DNA of 64,000 nucleotides, taken from contig OY294051.1 in the NCBI GenBank assembly GCA_958510825.1, positions 2,790,001 through 2,854,000 on the forward strand. Direction: 5' to 3'. The notes under the pieces were generated by a model. It was not told the origin of the DNA, ran no database searches, and saw only the letters and a list, made by a program, of their open reading frames with translations. Positions 36,744-53,000 of the stretch are shown here, piece after piece (the first letter of the stretch is position 1; each line of letters opens with the position of its first letter). The position numbers were made by a program, and so were the translations under genes. The stretch comes from Brachypterus glaber. Lineage: Eukaryota > Arthropoda > Insecta > Coleoptera > Kateretidae.

Positions 36744-36894
36744 ATGGATTCACCCCTAATGTTTGGTCAATATTTTCTCCACAATATTGTCCATGGTACA
36801 TACAAACATTTCCATATCATATATCCGGTTGTGTTGGGCTTTGTTGTAATAATGTTCCTCAAGAAATATTTTATTCATCATGACAAACAACAAG
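36744..36894 (+). CDS. Possible first coding exon of a small single-pass membrane protein
   Basis: I do not recognise this sequence. ATG at 36744 (context TTAAATGG) opens 50 codons that stop cleanly at a consensus donor, CAACAAG|GTAAGT (phase 1). The peptide has a polar histidine-rich N-terminal part, then one hydrophobic segment (IIYPVVLGFVVIMFL, about residues 26-40) followed by KKYF and a short basic/polar tail, as expected of a tail-facing single-pass protein. A strong acceptor at about 36574 would make the whole exon 36575-36894 with a 5' UTR. No downstream partner exon was identified. It ends in the same phase that the kinesin exons at 39559 and 40119 accept, so a link to that gene cannot be excluded, but a one-in-three phase match is weak. 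It may also be chance. Confidence 0.3.
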
Positions 36895-37329
36895 GTAAGT
36901 CTATTTATTTTTTAAACTATTATTAATAAACATTAATTTAAATGTAGAATTTTTCATGATAAAATGAAAATTATTTGCAATTTTGGTGAAGGCGCATGCA
37001 GGGTCAATGGACTTTTTCCACCCCTAATTTTGTGGGTAATCACCTAGCCAAAATTAAAACAATACCGCACGTTACTATGTAATTATGTAATTTTTACACC
37101 TAGAGAAATACTTTTATGATAAAAGATCTATTTTTTTAATTTAGTAAAAAATTAAAAAATATTTTTTATGAACTGATAAAGAAAATAATCTCCTCCTTTT
37201 TGGAAGTCGGTTAATTAATGGATAAACCACTACTATAGTTTACACCATCGGTACTATATTTTAAGTCCAGGTACTTTTTATCTACCTATCTCTGTTTACG
37301 AAATGCTATAAATTTTTTGAAAATTTTCC

Positions 37330-37545
37330 CCCCTTATAACTGTTTTAATTTTAAAGGGCTGTTTTTCAAAAACAATACAGTTCTTCCTCCCGCAAAACTT
37401 GATTTTTCCTAAAAATTTCATATCGATCGGAAAATGTAAGAATTTTTGATCTAGGGTAATTTTTAGGATTTTGGAAATTTCAAAACCATCGTATAATACC
37501 TCTTTCAGCTGAAGCTATGAAAATTATAATAAACACGCTTTTTAT
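37330..37545 (+). repeat. Old interspersed repeat, copy
   Basis: Relative of 18540-18774: GATTTTGGAAATTTCAAAAC, CATCGTATAATAC and CTATGAAAATTATAATAAAC. Confidence 0.5.
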
Positions 37546-37559
37546 GAAAGGTGCAACAG

Positions 37560-38379
37560 TAGGGGAAGTCGGGGTTAACTGGGCAGCTTTTTTTCATATC
37601 GAGTTTTTGAAAAACCTGTAAACAATTTTCAAATATTTTCTATAGCAAAAGATAGATTATTACTATGGTTAGAACATATTAATAATTCAGACAAATATTA
37701 TTTATATCAAAAAGTTATTAACGATAAAGCAGTTAACCCCGCTGTACCAGTTAACTCCATAGGCCAGGGTTAACTGGACCACTACTCAGGGTTAACTGGT
37801 CCACTAACAAAAATGTATTGTAATTATTGTGAATAAAAATGATTTAAAATCAAATCAAATTTAATTCTAACATAAAAATAGACAACATAATATGTTAAAT
37901 ATTAGATATATCTGAGGGTTAACTGGTCCGGGGTTAACTGGACATGGCCCAGTTAACCCAGAACTAATTAATATTGACAGAAGTGGTCCAGTTAACCCCG
38001 AACCAGTTAACCCTGAGTAACACCACTGAATAAAATCATCAAATTTTATTACCTAATAAGATATTAGAAGGCGGAAATTATGCAGAATAATTAATAAAAT
38101 ACTCTTACTTAGGTAAAATATTAGTCTAGATCCTCCTATTAATAAAAAAGTATTGATTAAAAAATAAAAGTTAAGGTAAATACTCACTTTTTCGAAAAAA
38201 AGTAACTTTCTTTACTACAACTTACACGTGGACAACACGGTCCGTCATAATACTTTAAATAATACTAATAACTAAATATCACTATAATTTTCCCTAAAGC
38301 GCCAATACTAATAAAAAAAGTTGATAAAATCCAGGTGGACCAGTTAACCCTGTGGCCCAGTTAACCCTGACTTCCCCTA
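37560..38379. mobile_element. TA-flanked TIR element built of GGTTAACTGG words, about 820 bp
   Basis: TAGGGGAAGTCGGGGTTAAC at the left is inverted at the right as TTAACCCTGACTTCCCCTA, with TA on both sides. The decamer GGTTAACTGG or its complement CCAGTTAACC occurs at least ten times (for example GGGTTAACTGGTCCACT and GGCCCAGTTAACCC), alone and in facing pairs. No open frame. Non-autonomous DNA transposon in which the subterminal word has multiplied. Confidence 0.7.
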
Positions 38380-38404
38380 TGATTTTCAACCTATAAAAAC
38401 AATC

Positions 38405-39118
38405 ACACAGGCCCGCAGAAGAAAAAAAGTGGGCTGTGCTGGGGTTGAGACCTAACTATTCTTATGTATTTTGGGATGCTGAATACGAATCTGTCATAAA
38501 AAAAGCTCTTCGTGGGCTTATTTTGTTTCTACACTGAAAAAACTGTCTGGACCCACAAAAAAAAGTGGTCTGTGCTGTGGTTAAGACCCACGGATTCTTA
38601 TGTATTTTGGGATGGTGAACACGAATCTGTCATAAAAAAGGCACTTCATCGGCTCATTTTTTTTCTACACTGAAAAAACAGCATGTGCCCACAAAAAAAA
38701 ATAGTTGTCTGTGCCGGGGTTGAGCCACCTATTCTTATGTATTTTGGGATGCTGAACACAAATCTGTCATAAAAAAGGCACTTCATAGGCTCATTTTTTT
38801 TCTACACTGGAAAAACTGTCTAGGGCCACAAAAAAAAGAGTGGTCTGTGCTGGGGCTTAGACCCACCTATTCTTATGTATTCTAAGATGATGAACAAGAA
38901 TCTGTCATAAAAAATGCACTTCAATGGCTCATTTTTTTGTTACACTGAAATAATACGAGATTTTTACCATTTTAGACAGTTTTTTCAGTGTAGCAAAGAA
39001 ATGAGCCCATGAAGTGCCTTTTTTTATGACAGATTCGTGTTCAGCATCCCAAAATACATAAGAGTAGGTGGGACTCAACCCCAGCACAGACCACTTTTTT
39101 TATTTTGTGGGCCTGTGT
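38405..39118. mobile_element. DNA-transposon-like element with four tandem left arms and one inverted right arm
   Basis: Four direct units of about 136-140 bp start near 38411, 38551, 38687 and 38824. Each runs from a CCCACAAAAAAAA-type start through GTGGTCTGTGCTGGGGTTGA, TTCTTATGTATTTTGGGATG, GAATCTGTCATAAAAAA, GGCTCATTTTTTTTCTACAC and TGAAAAAACTGTCT. A fifth copy is inverted (about 38975-39118: ACAGTTTTTTCAGTGTAG to CCACTTTTTTTATTTTGTGG). The outer ends CACAGGCCC and GGGCCTGTG form the TIR. The structure suggests one TIR arm amplified in tandem. It ends about 165 bp before the kinesin start codon. Confidence 0.75.
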
Positions 39119-39281
39119 TATTTATATTAATTAAATAACAGCTTCAATTTGATTTCGCACCCACTCGTACATGTATTACGTGTAATATTAGCATCAAATG
39201 ACTAATTATATTTTAAATAAAGTAAATTTCCGTCGCATTTTCTTTATTTCCTTCTAATCGAAAACAAATTTTTTCGGCAAA

Positions 39282-43050
<3,769 letters not shown>

Positions 43051-43106
43051 TTTTTAATTTTGTTTAGGTACATTTTTTTACTATAGATTTTATTTATATT
43101 TTACTG

Positions 43107-43112
43107 AATAAA
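43107..43112 (+). terminator. Kinesin poly(A) signal AATAAA
   Basis: Canonical AATAAA 57 nt after the stop codon, followed within about 30 nt by a T/G-containing stretch. It gives a very short 3' UTR. Confidence 0.7.
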
Positions 43113-43174
43113 GACCTACATTGGAAACTACAATCGCCTTTTTATTTAAATCGTAATTTTTTTTATAGGTTATA

Positions 43175-43250
43175 GCTCATTTCTTGTTAAGGGAAGGCAA
43201 ACCAACTCAAGTTTTACGAGAGTTTTATAGAAGAAAAAGTCCAAACCCAT
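43175..43250 (+). pseudogene. Decayed duplicate fragment of the kinesin motor exon
   Basis: Sequence 43175-43250 aligns with 42535-42611 of the kinesin gene. GCTCATTT is followed by a diverged stretch, then AACTCAAG, TTACGAGA, GTTTTATAG and AGAAAAA, covering the coding block around [15 protein letters not shown] 3-4 base deletion after ACGAGA and several substitutions show that it no longer codes. It lies 125 bp past the kinesin stop and beyond its poly(A) signal, so it is a short local duplication or the remnant of a second gene copy. Confidence 0.7.
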
Positions 43251-43689
43251 AAACTGACTTTTCTTAAAAAGTCCAAACCTTGGGATTGGTAATTAAGTCT
43301 TGGGTATCTATTTTAATTAAAAAAAAATACACAATTTAAAATAGGTAGTCTATCTTTTATTAAATAAAAACAATATTTACAAAAAAAATAGAAGTTATAT
43401 TCTTAAAATTTTGAGGGTAACTGATACAAAAAGTCTTTTTTTTTTAAGGTAATGTATATCACTTTTTCTCACATATATTTACAGATTAAAATACTAATTT
43501 TTCAGCTAATTTTAAATTTATTAACAATTTTAATAATTGAATAGTATTTTTATCCATTTTTAACCTATTTAAGTAGTAGATAAAGAATAATTTTAAATAA
43601 AAAGAGATGTTGACAAAAAGGAAATGCAAAAAGTAAAAAAAAAGTTAAAAATGGATTTATTTTGTAGAGGCTATGGAAAATAGTGAAAC
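43251..43689. other. Region downstream of kinesin, no gene seen
   Basis: A/T-rich sequence without recognisable features between the pseudogene fragment and a MITE. Confidence 0.5.
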
Positions 43690-43905
43690 AAGGTCTGTTT
43701 CTTTTTAAGCAAGATAGTAAATTAAAAATCGCACAGTGAATATTTACAAAACAGATTCGAATATTGGATGTGCGAATATACTGCGTAGTTTATTTTATAA
43801 AACATAACTATATTCTATACACAAACATATACTATTCAAACCTGTTGTAAAAATATTCACTGTGCGATTTTTAATTTACTCTCTTGCTTGATGATACAGA
43901 CCATA
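43690..43905 (+). mobile_element. MITE with TIR TATGGTCTGTTTCATCAAGC, copy 4
   Basis: The left end is decayed (AGGTCTGTTTCTTTTTAAGC); the right end GCTTGATGATACAGACCATA is near intact. The interior is almost the same as 28741-28967. Confidence 0.85.
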
Positions 43906-44146
43906 ATTATATTTTATTAACATGCTGGGGCTCTTGAAAGTACACATTCAGGATTTTAAGGTACTTTTATGCATAATAATAACCTAACTGTTCAAGTATA
44001 ATTTATTTAACCTATACTCCGTCCAGTTATGCAAGATAGTAAGGGACGCGGCCCGATTTACACCACAGAGCGCATAAATAGCATAATTATGCATAAATCG
44101 TAGTGTATCAAAAATTTAACAGATGCCGGTTCTGTTTTCCTGGAAA

Positions 44147-44264
44147 GGGCCTATCCAAAGACTCGCATAACAAGCATAGTACATAAGAATGCGATGCCAG
44201 GATTGGCTTGATGTGTCGTCATGTATCTTGTAATGGTTGTTATTCGAGCCTCTGGATAGGCCTT
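44147..44264. mobile_element. GGCCTATCC-type foldback MITE copy
   Basis: GGGCCTATCCAAAGACTCGC at the left and GAGCCTCTGGATAGGCC at the right. The internal block ATAAGAATGCGATGCC is shared with 16143-16266. Confidence 0.75.
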
Positions 44265-44699
44265 AAGTTGTAACTGTAACCTAAAAATTTGACGTTTTCC
44301 TTGTGTTCAATATAATTTACGTTTGTACAATATGTAGTGCGAGTGTATGAAGAATAAACCAAAAAAGTACCTTTTTCAATACCATACAAAATAACATAAC
44401 AAGTATTTTTTTATGTAACTTTCTCTTCTTTTATTAGCTTTAACGACCGTCAGTCATTGTCATAGACAAAAAATGTCACAATATTTTATATGTTAAAAGG
44501 TACGAGTTTTTAACCAATGATGTAGCTTAAAAATCGCGGGAATTTTAAACTACTATCTTGCATAATTGGACGGACTATAGAGACGCTTGATATATTGACA
44601 CATCTGTCAAAGAAGTGTAAGAATATAAAGGGTCTATAATTAAAATATAACTAAATTAAAAACTAAACCAATGAAATTAAAAAACTGAAATTTCATATA

Positions 44700-44705
44700 T
44701 TTATT
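44700..44705 (-). terminator. Nxf1: Candidate NXF1 poly(A) signal
   Basis: TTTATT on the + strand (AATAAA on the - strand), about 680 nt past the NXF1 stop codon. It is the first canonical hexamer I find in that direction. Variant signals closer to the stop are possible. Confidence 0.3.
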
Positions 44706-45387
44706 TTTTAATTTGGTGATGTTTAAGTTATATTATGCACAAACTCGTCCTTAGAGTTAACGATTTCCTGGATTTATAAGCGCTTTAAATAATTAAAAAA
44801 AATAATTGCGGTGCATTTTTTAAAGATAATAAACTGCTTTAAAATTTAGAGCCTAAGTAGTGTACAAACAAGCGAAACTCTTTTTGAGAAAAATGAGGAA
44901 CTTTGGGCTTTAAAAAGTCACTAATATACACAGTTTTAAAGCAGTTTGTTACTAAAAAAAAAAGAAAATTTCGAAAAAATGCACTTCAAATAGCTTTTTT
45001 GGTGTAAAAAACGCTTGAAAATCGGGAAAATCAAAGAAAAATTGTTAATAAATCTTTAACAAGAAATATTTCAAATAATTAATATTTATAATTTACACTA
45101 GTAATGATCAATTAAAGATCATTAATAAAAAATAAAAAAAAATACTGATAAAACGAAATGGCGTAAGAAACATTTACAGAGAAAAACAAAAAAAAAAGGA
45201 AGAAAATTGTTTTGCCATGGATGATTCAAAATTTTCTTATAAAGAAAAAACAATTAACAATGTTTTGTGAAATTTTCAATGCCGCTTACGCTATTTTGTC
45301 CAATCGGCAGCGAAATAAACTAATTTAACATGGACTATGAAAAAATAATTTGAATTACAATAAATTAAATATGAGTATCTAAGTACA

Positions 45388-45487
45388 TCATTTGACAAAT
45401 GCTTCTGGAGGAATGAGTCCATTTTTGTGGACTTCTGCGAAAACTGCGATCGCTTTGTTGAAGTCCCATTGCACTTCTGTCAGACAT
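45388..45487 (-). CDS. Nxf1: NXF1 exon 11: end of TAP-C domain and stop
   Basis: Acceptor TCTTTTCAG. Encodes KCLTEVQWDFNKAIAVF and ends PEAFVK-stop, like the vertebrate C-terminus (VAFMK). The family's NWDY is QWDF here. Confidence 0.93.
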
Positions 45488-47002
45488 CTGAAAAGAGGAA
45501 AGGACCAAAATAAAGACACCTGTCAAAATTTTTGAAAACAAAATAAAAAAAAGGTTTTGATTTTTTTGCAACAAAAAAAAAGAGTCAAATATTAAGCGCA
45601 CACATACAAAATCAGTTTTTACCCCCCTATGACCCCATTCTTAAACATTTCTACCAAAAACAGTCCTAGCCGTGAATTTTGGCTATGAAACTTGCATTAA
45701 AGTCTATATTTCAAAGCGTTCTCGAGATATCGTGGTTACAAACTTTCAAATTAACAATTTAACCATTTTTGTTTTTTTTTTTTTGTAAAAATTCCAATTT
45801 TATACCAAGAATTCCTGAAATCTATGCATAGTTATGATGCAAAATTTAAACTCTATGAAGTCAATAAGAGTTTTTTTCGCAAAAAACATATTTTTATAAG
45901 TTTTTGACGCTCGTCTCCCTTCGATTTTTCCCTAAACAATTACAACAAAGAACCTTTGGAAAAACAACTCCTACCGGCTAAAAAACGACTAATTTTGATC
46001 AAAAACGTTAAAAAACGCAAAACAACAGCATTTTTGCACATGCGCGTATGTTTATATTACCGTATTTTAAACAAGCTGAGGCTTTGTTTTTCCTTCTTTC
46101 TTTCCTTTGTTTTTCTGTTAAATTCTTGATGATAACTATCAATATATCGAAACATGGAATTTTATATACAGGGTGTCCCAGCTAAGACAGATCAATCGTT
46201 TATTGACGTTATTATATCTATCAAAATAAAATTTATATCAGTCAATAATTTGTAATAAAAATGCCAAAAAAACGTTTGATCTGTCTTAGCTGGGACACCC
46301 TGTATAATATAAAAAGGGTCCAGTAGTTTAGGCTCTAGAGGGGAACCAAAAAACGTGAATGGATACATTTATGCACCCAAACACGTGAAAAACAAACCCC
46401 TCATTAAGGAAGGCCTTCCGCGTTGCTAAAGTCGGGTAAAAATTCAAACAGTGGTAAAAATACTTACTTTGCGGACCATTCCATGTTCATGCCGGATTGC
46501 TCGCTCATCGCGTGCACCATTTGTTGCTTAATTTCATCAGGAATTATCGCGGGAGCTGCAGCTGCTTGAACCACCGGACTGGTGGGTACTGGGGGCGCCA
46601 CTATGCTGGGCAGTTTGAAGGCCACCTTGTAATATAAGATACGCTAGTTAATATCAGATAGGACATTTTATTATTAAAAAAATAAATAAATAAATAAATG
46701 GCCGTTTAAATCACATCCCAATTTTTAGTAAAAAATAATCCCGGAAAAGATATTTAAGTAGGGACCAAAAGTAGCTCGAAACGTGATGCCAACGGCGTAA
46801 TTATTTTACTGAAGAAAAAAATATAAATTGTGTAAAGAGTACCTAATAAAATAAGAAAAAAACAATTATTTTTGTATTATACACGAAAAAAAATATATAT
46901 AATTATAGCTATAAGCGCTATAAGACTTATACCAAGCAAATTATAATCACTTATTATATAAATATATTCCTTCCTGTTACAATTATGACTGTCAGTTTAA
47001 AA

Positions 47003-47045
<43 letters not shown>

Positions 47046-50000
47046 TAATTTATTTCACAAAAATGAAAATTACAATACATAAACAAGATTTACTTAAAAT
47101 ATGTACAGCAAAGAACATTGAATAGAAATTAGTCAAAAACATTAATATAAAAATAAAGATTAAAATAAAGTTTATAAATAATTATATATTAAATATTTAA
47201 AACTTATACTTTAAATAGAAAGGGGGGTCGTGTGATACATCATTTTAAAGATTATAAATTTCTCTATTTAAACTAACATTTTTAATTTTTTTAAAAATGT
47301 TTTTTAATGTTTTGATTTTTCAATTTTTTGTGCTAAAACATTCGATTTTTTAAGTTTTTTTTTATAAATTTTTATTTATGTCAACTAAAATTAGTTTAAA
47401 AGTATAATTAACATTTTTTATGATGAAATTAGGCATTTTTAAAAAATTATTTGTTTCTTTTTTAGAGGATTTTTGACATTAATACCCATTTTCAACCCCA
47501 TTTTAAACCCAATTTTTTTTTTTTAATTTAAAAATATGGAGTTAAATGGAGAATTTTATAAGCTTTAAAATGATGTATTACACGACCTCCGTTTCCATTT
47601 AAAAAAAAGTGCCCCATGCCCCCCTGCCTACATTTTAAGAGCTGAAAGTATTAAATATATGCTAAAAGATAGTTTAAGTTGTCTTATTTAAAAGTTCCAA
47701 ATTTGAAAAAGTCGATATCTAAACTGGTTCAAAAGTTAAGAGGGGGGGGGGGTGACTTTTGGACCGCTCTGTATGAAATACCTTAATTGTTTAGTGAATA
47801 ATAGTATAATAAATAGTATGATATTTATAGATTAAATAGATTTAATTAGTTCCATGCTAATAATTTTTAAAACATAATAAATTTTTTGTAAATTTAGAAT
47901 AGTACCTGTAACAAATATAATCGTGTAATAAATATAATCGTTTCCAATTTACTTGTAACATTATTAGTTTTCGTGTCCCTCATAATATGTATAACTTAAA
48001 TCACTGTAATTTGCCACTGTTACCAAATATCTTATAATTTATAGCGCAGAGCCCACTAGTTTCTCTCTGTGTACTTCTAGCAACACTAGATCTAGGTCTT
48101 AAGTTAGCAAGGTTAGTTGTGTATTGTCTTGCTAACTTATGACCTAGATCTAGTGTCCCTTTAAAGAAAAAAAAATGAAGAAAAATTTATAAAAAAAATT
48201 AAACTAAATAAATAAATAAAAAGAAAACAAAATTTTACATTTTTGTTAATTTTTATATTACGAAAAATGCTAAAACTTACTTTTGACTGTTCAACGGTGG
48301 CGTTCGTGATGTGTAATTCTTCGTTGGCTATGCAAAATCCTGAACCTGCAGGTACTATGACGAGGGATCTGAAGAAATGTCTCAAAGGAGGTATCTTGTG
48401 GCCGCTTTTTAGTTCTTTGAACATCCCCGACACCGTTAGACATAACATAGTGGCCTGGAAAAAAATAACAATCTTTAATAGTATATTAAAGTACTAGTTT
48501 CATAACATACGTTTTTAGCACACGAGTACAAGTTTAGAAAACGAGCCGCTTGCGGCGAGTTTTCTAAAGTGCTTTATACAATTTTTTCTATTTTGCTCTA
48601 AAATAAAAAAAAAACTTACATTTAAATTGATGACGGATTTAGGGATTTTTGTTTTGGATTGGCATTACAGTTTACACCATGTTTAAAAATCTAAGAACAA
48701 ATGATATTTAGATATATTATATAGTCATCTCTTCCCTTTTTTACTGCAATTAACCAAGCCACAATCTTAACATGGTAAAAATAACCTAATCACAAAATTT
48801 TGTAGAAAATTCAACTTTAAAGCGACACTGACATTTGCACGGAAAACGTCAAGCGATAGGCCAGGTCTGTTGCCAACCCAAAAGAACAAAAAGTACAGAC
48901 CTCTTATGGGCCTATAAGAACACGCAAAATGCGCTTGATTATAAGAGTCCAAAATAGAAAAACGTATTTAAATAAAACGCGTTTTTTTCTTAATTTCTAA
49001 AAATACCAATAGTCGGAGAGAAAAAAAAAGTTGTATCTTTAAATATAAATAAACATACCTACAAAATTTCACAATGATTTTTTTTTCTATATAGAAAAAA
49101 ATATTTAAAAACAAAATATTTTTAAATATGAAGGTAGAAAGACCCCTTAAGGCATATATAAAAAACAGCGGAGAAAATAATGAACAAAAAAAACGGTCAA
49201 AAGCTCTTGCAATATCAGAACTAGATGAAACGTTGCAAGCACCCTGTCAAAACATCGGCACTATTGTTTGATTTTAAATTCTGTATCTTTAAAACATATT
49301 CTAGAAAAAAAACTGTATATAACATTTTTTATATGGCTTAAAAAGAGCTTTTATTTAAAATATAATTTTTTGAAATCGGGTTATAAATATGTGAGATATG
49401 CTAAAAAAACCTTTTACTGCTTTAAACGCCAATATCTCGGAAACAACGCCTTAATTATAAACAAATCACGCTAAAAATAGGAGTTTTACCCTATTTTTAC
49501 CCCCTTACCCCCAATCGTATACCCCCAAAATCTAATCAGCTCTTCGGAATACGATAAGAAACAATATGCAAAAAACCGCAAGTCGATATCTCATGTAGAA
49601 ATGGAGTTAGAGAGTTTACACCCAGACAGACAGACGGACAGACAGACGGATGCAAAATTTTTTTTTACTGATTTCGACTCAGAATGGTCTAAAACGTCGA
49701 GAAATGTGAAAAAAACGTGGTCAAAGATTTTGACTTTTTGGCGAAGATTTCAATACATCGGCTCTCTTAGTAGCACTGTGCCGATGTAAAAGAACAACTT
49801 ACCGCAGAAAACGTAAGATCCACCGTAAAACTATTAATATCGTGCTTCGTCAAGGGCATTTCACTGAGAAAACTGACAACATTCGACTGCCCCTTCTTCA
49901 AAAGTCTATCTCTCACGTCGCTACTCTTCACCTTCAACAAATTCCTCGAATCTGTGTTGTACCAATTCAACCACGCGCTATTTTTCTCCTTACTAGTCCC

Positions 50001-53000
50001 ATATGGGTAGGCCATGGTGAGCGAAAAACACGCTTGTTCGTGGTAGGCTTGTAACAACGGTTGCCTATTCTCGGTGTCGTATAGCTGGAAATATTGTTCC
50101 AGAAATTGCCGGACGATAGTCTCGCCCTCTGGATTGCACAGGAAGGTTTGTTTCTTCGGTGGACATTTTCCGTCGTCTTCTCCTAGGTCGAATTTGATTG
50201 GTGGGGGTAGATCAACTCCATCCTGATTCGCAGATTTAAGTTTTTTGTTTGTTTATTATACATAAATATTTCAAAAAGAAGTTACACATTGGCGCCCAAC
50301 ATTTTGGCAATGCACAGTACAAAATATTTGTACATGGACCCAGGGGCGGATTTATTTCACTTTAAGGGGGGGGGGCATCCATAAGGAAAAAATTGCGTTT
50401 TCGCCAAAAATATAATTTTGAAGGTATTTCTATGCTAATATATCTCGCTGGGGGGGGGGGGCATGGACTTAAGGGCAATTAAAAAAAAATCGAATATAGA
50501 CATGTTGGGCGCCAAATTTTAAGTAAACACTATATAATTTTGTCTACTTACCAGTTTGAGAAGGTTTGGGAATCTTTTGCGGATCTCGCTGTAGACAAAA
50601 AAGGGTGTAGAGCCAAAGACGGCCCTGCGTTAGAGAAATATCGTACGGAACCTGAGAACAGCTCGCCATCATAACATAGATTCGTCAAAAAAAGTCAAAA
50701 ACCAAAATAGAACAATTTTAAATAATAAAAAGGACAAAATGGTTAGTTTTCAAGTGCGACAACCTAAATCATGATATTTCGGCCTCCTCCAAATATACAC
50801 AGAAAAAAACATTCTATTTATTTTTTAAATAAGGATTATGTAGCAGTTATCAACTTATTTGAGTATTTGGTTGGTTACGAAAAAAGTTAATGTTTATTAA
50901 TAATTATAATTTTTACAAGAGACATTAAATTATATTGTACATTTTATAAGGAAATGTACGCAAATCTCAAAAAGTGCTTAATTTAATGCATTTTGAAAAA
51001 ATGACACAAAATTTATTATATGGCAATTTTATGACGTTTTATGGTAATCCTATGACACATTATGGCAATTTTATGACATTTTATGTCAATCTTATGACAT
51101 TTTGTGACATTTCTATGACATTTTGTGGCATTTCTATGACATTTTGTGTGATTTAATGACAGGTGAAACCCTTGCTAACGTAACCTTGTTTAGTGATACT
51201 TTATGTATTAAATATACAAAACCATGTTTTGTAAATTTGACATCAGTTGAAAACTGCTAGTAAGTTAGTAAAATCAATTTTTCTCACTACCAACTAGGTA
51301 AGTTGACATTACTTAATTAAAAAGTCGACAGTAGTGGAAAGTACTATATCGAGCACACTTAGTGATAGATGAAATCAATACAAACAAAACCGTAACTAGA
51401 CAGAAAAACGATTTACCGCTAAAGGACACGAAGTGTCCGACACCTAGACACAAAACTACTATTCTTAATTTTGTAGAGTGATTCCATAAAAAAATGGTTT
51501 GTTGAATTGTCACACATATAAATGTCAAAAATATTATTAAAATACGATTTTAACTCCTTGGTAGTGAGAAAAACGTAACGCGACTCGTAGGCAAGTTTTT
51601 TTCTGTCTTCGGTCGTGTTTATGGACCTCAACTCCGCTTCGGTCCGCAAAATACGACCTCACACAGGAAAAAATTCACTTACCTCTACTAGGAGCGCAAA
51701 TAACTATTTTTACCAACTGTATAATGCTTTTAGTTTAAATTTTTTATCATAAGCTTAAATTTAAACTAAGCATTTTTTGTAGATGGGATTAGTTAACTTT
51801 TTATAAAATGTTTTTTTGGCTTAATACAAGATTTTAATTTCAGCTGTCACTCTACAGATTTTCTAACTTGCCTTCTGTAAAACCAGTATTCTAAAACCTT
51901 TTTTCAAACATATCTTTACGATCGAGGGTCAATAATAAAAAGTCCAAACTTTGTTGAAACTAAATAAAATAAAGTATTTTAGCAAAAGACGGTTTATGAT
52001 AAAAATGTTTAAGAATAAACTATTTTATTAGTTATTTAATACTTTACAAATACTTTAATTTGGACCTTTTATTTTATTGAATAATTATGAATTATTTTGT
52101 TGCCGATGTGGGCATTATGGGTTATTTATTAAAGGCAAAGTTGAGTTATAAATATAATTTAAAATCAAAATTGTGATATATATTTAATATATTTTAATTA
52201 CCTATTTCAAAGTTTTGTCAAAAAACAAATTTCTCATACGCTTAGCAACCCTGTTGAAAATGACGGTTATGCGCGGGTATAAATGGTGCACAAACCGGGC
52301 TTGAGCGGGTGATTTTCATCCGCCCAGGTCCGGTTTGTGCACCATTTATACCCGCGTAGACCCGTCATCTTCAATAGGGAACTGCTTAAATATTTCTCAC
52401 TTTTTATTCACTTTTTTAGACTGTTAAGTCGTTTTTGCGGTGATTTTGCCGGCAGAATTAATTTTTTATTCAATTCTATCTAAAACCGCCACTTTTTCTA
52501 TGATAAACCTGTACGAAAAGTTTAATTTTTCGGCCTAGACCGAAAAGTAAATTAGTCGACGTTGACTGGTGGATTTATATTGAAACCGTTGACCATTGTA
52601 TTCTAACCTCAAATTTGTTGGCAAAAATACAAATTTATTTATTAAAATATTACTATCAAATAAAAAATAGTGTGTGATACACCGAGAAAAAAAGTGTTTT
52701 TAGGACGATTAGGGTTCTAAACCTCGCTCTCCGAGCCCGGATGGCAATCTCCGTAATCGCCTAAAAACAGTAGTTTTCTTCCTTGTTTCATAAACTACTA
52801 TTGATCTGTCATACTTTTTATTTTATATTCTCATTTATAATAAATACGAATATAAAAATACAACCCTTGTGATTATTTTTAAAAATATGCAAAATTAAAA
52901 TGTCTAGTTTTAATATCATAGATAATTTATTTTACTTTTCGTCCTAGGTCGAAAGAAAAATATATTAAAGAAAAAGTCGGTTTACAATGGAATAAAAATA

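Noticed and set aside
48083..48156. microRNA precursor reading of the intronic hairpins (also 29321-29396 and 58255-58351)
   Set aside because: Arms are too perfect and their layout matches the foldback MITEs in the window. No evidence for mature miRNA strands can be obtained from sequence alone.
49842..50054. 70-codon plus-strand frame
   Set aside because: Antisense shadow of NXF1 exon 8.
50591..50637. Alternative NXF1 exon 7 start at an upstream acceptor (about 50633)
   Set aside because: It would add a dozen residues absent from the family between exon 6 and SEIRKRF. The CTACAG acceptor at 50589-50590 gives the conserved length and frame.
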